Source: Polytrichum commune
Lineage: Eukaryota; Streptophyta; Polytrichopsida; Polytrichales; Polytrichaceae
Reading direction: 5' to 3'
Length of the DNA stretch: 60,000 nt
Assembly: GCA_950295325.1 (NCBI GenBank)
Contig: OX485804.1
Span: 31,002,001-31,062,000 of the forward strand
Every line of letters begins with the position of its first letter. Within the stretch, counting starts at the first letter, position 1. The position numbers and the translations under genes are program-made. Under the pieces are notes generated by a model, which searched no databases, was not told the DNA's origin, and saw nothing but the letters and a program-made list of their open reading frames with translations. This document shows, in pieces, positions 57,272 through 60,000 of the stretch.

Positions 57272-57500
57272 ATATATATATATATATATATTTTGCATCC
57301 AAGAGTTTTAGCAAGCTCATCATCCCCACGATGCCTCCTTATCTATGTTGAGATTATGGCTTCCGTTTTTGTTGCTCAATCTTCCCCTTCTTCAACCAAT
57401 AGAAAAGCTAGACATTATTGGCACATTTTTTATTTCATAGAGTTAGAGGCCGAATCATGTTTAACATCCATTGCTACAAGTGATAGTGATGGTTAGTTGT
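55240..57500 (+). pseudogene. AT-rich decayed multi-exon locus; weak hint of a methyltransferase-like fold
   Basis: Exon-like blocks sit in very AT-rich, intron-like DNA. One, about 55400-55692, includes WETRDIPLKLLDSKNIYRK and LLNPSPNIVVQLTTMH and ends at a good donor (CAT|GTAAGTTTT). Another follows a strong acceptor (TTTTATTTTGCAG, ~56506) and reads IVEFTMLLHVHSFGNTFGLK to RDDGVTSSPTRRTSIILPSF. A neighbouring frame reads VLINALSKPNGVVETSLHPL. A third, after CTTTGATAG (~56906), has TLYTCLPHCTVHHLALEGDK. The order 'LSKPNGVV...(S/T)LY...HLALEGDKD' recalls motif I and motif II of SAM-dependent DNA-methylase-like proteins, but the glycine-rich loop is not intact. A last block lies at 57293-57496. 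Stops and shifts make it a pseudogene. Confidence 0.35.
57239..57291. repeat. (TTG)n(TA)n compound microsatellite
   Basis: About ten TTG units followed by about eleven TA units. Confidence 0.95.
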
Positions 57501-57779
57501 TGTTAGCATATGTTCAATTGTTATAACAAAAGGTTTGATTATTGGTATCATTTCTTTAATATATATTCACTTCTACACTTTTGGAATTAAACATGTTTTG
57601 TGTCCAACTCTATTTTCTTTGCATTCTCTTTATTTGTGTGGTAACACTGACCTATTACAAAATTAAGTATCCTTCATAACAAGTTTTGTTTCATTTAAAA
57701 AATAATTATACAATGAATGTCAATGATAACCATTATTATCACTTCAACTTTGTCCAGTCCAATGTCATAGGGCATATTA

Positions 57780-59900
57780 CGGGGCAACATTTCCGCAATC
57801 ACAGGCTTCTAAAGGGGTTTTGGCAATAAATCCAAGCATGCATCTTTTTCATCCAACACCATGCCATATAGAGGTATCAATCCAACATTCTTAAACAACA
57901 ATCTTGAGGTTTACACATGCAAGATCTCCAAATGACCCAAAAGTCGTGCAAATGATCCAATGGTGTGATTTGAATCCATTGGATACAAATCTAGAGTATT
58001 ATGTGCAAATCTGACATGCCCATGGCGATGAGCAATCATCCCTACAACCCAAAGACTCATTTGTGAATAAGCAATCCAAATCGATTACTCCTATGCTCTT
58101 AACTACCATGTGTACTTGAACACCAAAACAAAATATAAATTGGACTTGCCACCCACATGACACTACTATAGACCAACATGCGGAAATGCCAACCTGCAAC
58201 CTTGCGGATATTGTCCACAACAAATGGCTTCAATAGTGTGGGAACAAGATGACATGCCTTTATGAAGCAACTATGGTTGATTTGATTAGAGCGTTTATGC
58301 AAACTGTTAAGTACACGTGTTGGTTTAAAGGTGGACCAATTGGTAAAGGTCCAAACCATTCTTCTTTGAAGGTTGTTTGCAAAGTGCGGTGACCCGAAAG
58401 TATTGGTGGGTGCAATGAAGGCATTTCCAAGGGCAACAAACCTACACACCCAAGGTTGTGCTCTTGAGGGATCTGAGTTGTTTTTAAAAATTGATCCACA
58501 AAACATAAATTGGACTTGCCACCCAATGCCAATTGCAGCTCACATCGACTTGACAAAGTGAACTACTCCATTCCTCGCCCTAACACCAAGGCAAAAAGAG
58601 AATGTATAAAAGAATCTTTGAATTTTGCAAAGCATGTTGTGGCTCATACCACATATGTGTTGGAGACTAAGTGCCCTAAATAGTTGTGGCAATCAATTGC
58701 TAGATTGCCACCCAACTCTACAAAAGGATGTTGGGCAATGCAAACCAAACACATGGACTTTGTGCAATGCCAAAGTTTGATTTGGCAAATATGGAAGCTT
58801 TGCTGCAACCAATAAAAGTGATGAAGAAGGAATTCTGCTCCACCAAAAATTTGGAGTACAACTTTTAGTTTTGCCTTCACGACATCAAGCATTACGTGAG
58901 TGGCACCAAGAAGAAACATGTGCTAGATTGGCCTATAGTACCTAGCACGTCGGTGAAGATAGGCACCAATCTTTCAAAGGAGGAGGCGTTGGCGCTTGAT
59001 GATGCCGGGTTCCAATTGCAACAAAGGGAGGCACTTTCCTTGTGATGCAAGCTTTCAGCAATTGCAACACTTCCCATCCGTAGGTCACATTCTTGTTTGC
59101 CACCATATCCAAACACCCACCCAACTTCACGATTCTTGAAATTAGTATGTCAAAATTTAGTAGATAGTCACAAAAACAAGTGGGACAACGATGAACTCAT
59201 GGACGGGTACTATGTTGTTGGATTCACTACCATCCCACATCCATGATTTGGAGTAATAATCAACATCGTCTTAAAGGAGGACAACTCCTATCGTGTCGCA
59301 TTTGGCAATGTGCCACAATGCACATGCCTTGACTTCACCAAAATGTCATTTGGTGCTTTAGGAAAGGTAAGGAAATGGATAAACTACAAACACCTATACT
59401 ATGTCTTCCAATTTCTATGCAAGGTGGATCATGAGAACGACAAGTTTATTCACGCTCCAACCTATACCTACAACGTGGTTATCCGACTACTTGAGCTTGC
59501 CAGTGTTGTTGTTGAGCATGAGTAGTGATGGTAGTATATGTGCACCTATTTGTTTTAGTTTGTTAGTACATGACATGTAATTTTTACAAAGTGTTGTTGT
59601 GGCATGCAATGATGTTTCCGATTATCATGATAAGATTCAACAAATAATTAAGTGTTTTTCAACAATCCATGGTAATAGGCTTCTCTGAATCATGACTTTC
59701 ATGTTTGCAAGTATATACAAATGAATAAATTTTGTTAATTTGATGCAAATTGCACAAACTGCAGAGTTAGACCCCTATAGAATTGCAAAACTTACTATAT
59801 ATTCATGCTCACATTCTATGGCTCACAACTCATGTGTTATCACTCATCACTCATCACTCACCGCTCAATGCTCATATCTTAGCTTCCCTCATTGGCACTT
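57780..59900 (+). pseudogene. SWIM-domain MULE-derived pseudogene (copy 3), most complete
   Basis: Roughly the C-terminal 500 codons can be followed on the plus strand through frameshifts. In order: CNLADIVHNKWLQ and EATMVDLIRAFMQTVKYTCW (~58190-58320); GGPIGKGPNHSSLK; GDPKVLVGAMKAFPRATNLH and LEGSELF (~58380-58490); HKLDLPPNANCSSHRLDKVN; LNFAKHVVAHTTYVLETKCP and IARLPPNSTKGCWAMQ (~58620-58740); YVSGTKKKHVLDWP and VKIGTNLSKEEALALDDAGF (~58890-59020); GYYVVGFTTIPHP; and the SWIM block with VPQCTCLDFTKMSFGALGKV ending at TAG 59523. The finger's CxC is intact, but the following Cys is Tyr (YKH). At least four frameshifts and several stops are present. The 3' part (to ~59900) matches the intron region of copy 1. 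Its relatives are transposase-derived proteins; this copy is dead. Confidence 0.75.
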
Positions 59901-60000
59901 TAAGGTTGAGGTATCCATAACAAATTAAATAAGAGAGTTTGCAATTGTTTATGAGGAGTAATAGTGGGAGAAACAAATTTTCTTGCGAAAAGAAACAAAT

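Noticed and set aside
1-60000. tRNA or rRNA genes and CRISPR-like arrays
   Set aside because: No B-box-like GGTTCGAATCC with a matching A-box and cloverleaf was found on either strand, no rRNA landmarks, and the tandem arrays have no unique spacers between conserved repeats.

Overview
This window is plant nuclear DNA made almost entirely of decayed transposable elements and tandem repeats. I found no intact protein-coding gene, no rRNA or tRNA gene and no CRISPR array. The evidence for a land plant is a CACTA (En/Spm) element, a PIF/Harbinger nuclease relic, hAT-like and pogo/Tigger-like elements, a LINE 3' end, exon-like blocks bounded by GT/AG, and long microsatellites. The mix of a large SWIM/MULE-derived protein family with this LINE C-terminus suggests a seedless plant (fern or lycophyte), but that is only an impression. 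CpG is sparse except in a few islands, and pure G or C runs of 10-17 bases are unusually common.

Layout: 0-1.1 kb holds the C-terminal exons of a SWIM-domain, MULE-derived pseudogene (copy 1). 1.5-2.7 kb holds a PIF/Harbinger transposase relic on the minus strand. 4.5-4.8 and 9.2-9.5 kb are two copies of a 297-bp repeat. 5.4-5.65 and 16.3-16.6 kb are two small inverted-repeat elements that share a 21-bp palindrome. 5.76-6.83 kb is a hAT-like non-autonomous element filled with a 72-bp minisatellite. 9.9-10.3 kb is a 388-bp MITE. 12.5-13.85 kb holds decayed coding sequence. 14.24-14.95 kb is a foldback element with long arms and a 7-bp target duplication. 15.35-17.01 kb is a probable hAT-like element with a tandem duplication and a nested MITE.

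18.69-24.06 kb is the clearest structure: a 5.4-kb CACTA element with a GAT target duplication. A 2.08-kb TG...CA insertion with a 5-bp duplication (best read as a solo LTR) is nested in it. It also carries exon-like basic peptides and several internal repeat arrays. 29.2-30.5 kb is a GC-rich, decayed coding locus on the minus strand. 31.5-32.5 kb is a LINE 3' end on the minus strand. 37.9-38.2 kb is another MITE. 39.3-41.45 kb is a CpG-rich block that grades into a ~232-bp satellite. 44.7-45.7 kb is a decayed coding frame. 50.5-51.8 kb shows an extreme G/T strand skew. 52.1-53.6 kb is a decayed multi-exon locus on the minus strand. 53.6-54.7 kb is SWIM/MULE copy 2, split by a pogo/Tigger-like insertion with TA duplication. 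55.2-57.5 kb is a very AT-rich decayed multi-exon locus. 57.8-59.9 kb is SWIM/MULE copy 3, the most complete.

No genes work together as a pathway here. The history that can be read is layered: old coding transposons (PIF, MULE, LINE) decayed, then smaller non-autonomous elements inserted into them and into each other. Translations and alignments were done by eye, so boundaries without a stated target duplication are approximate.
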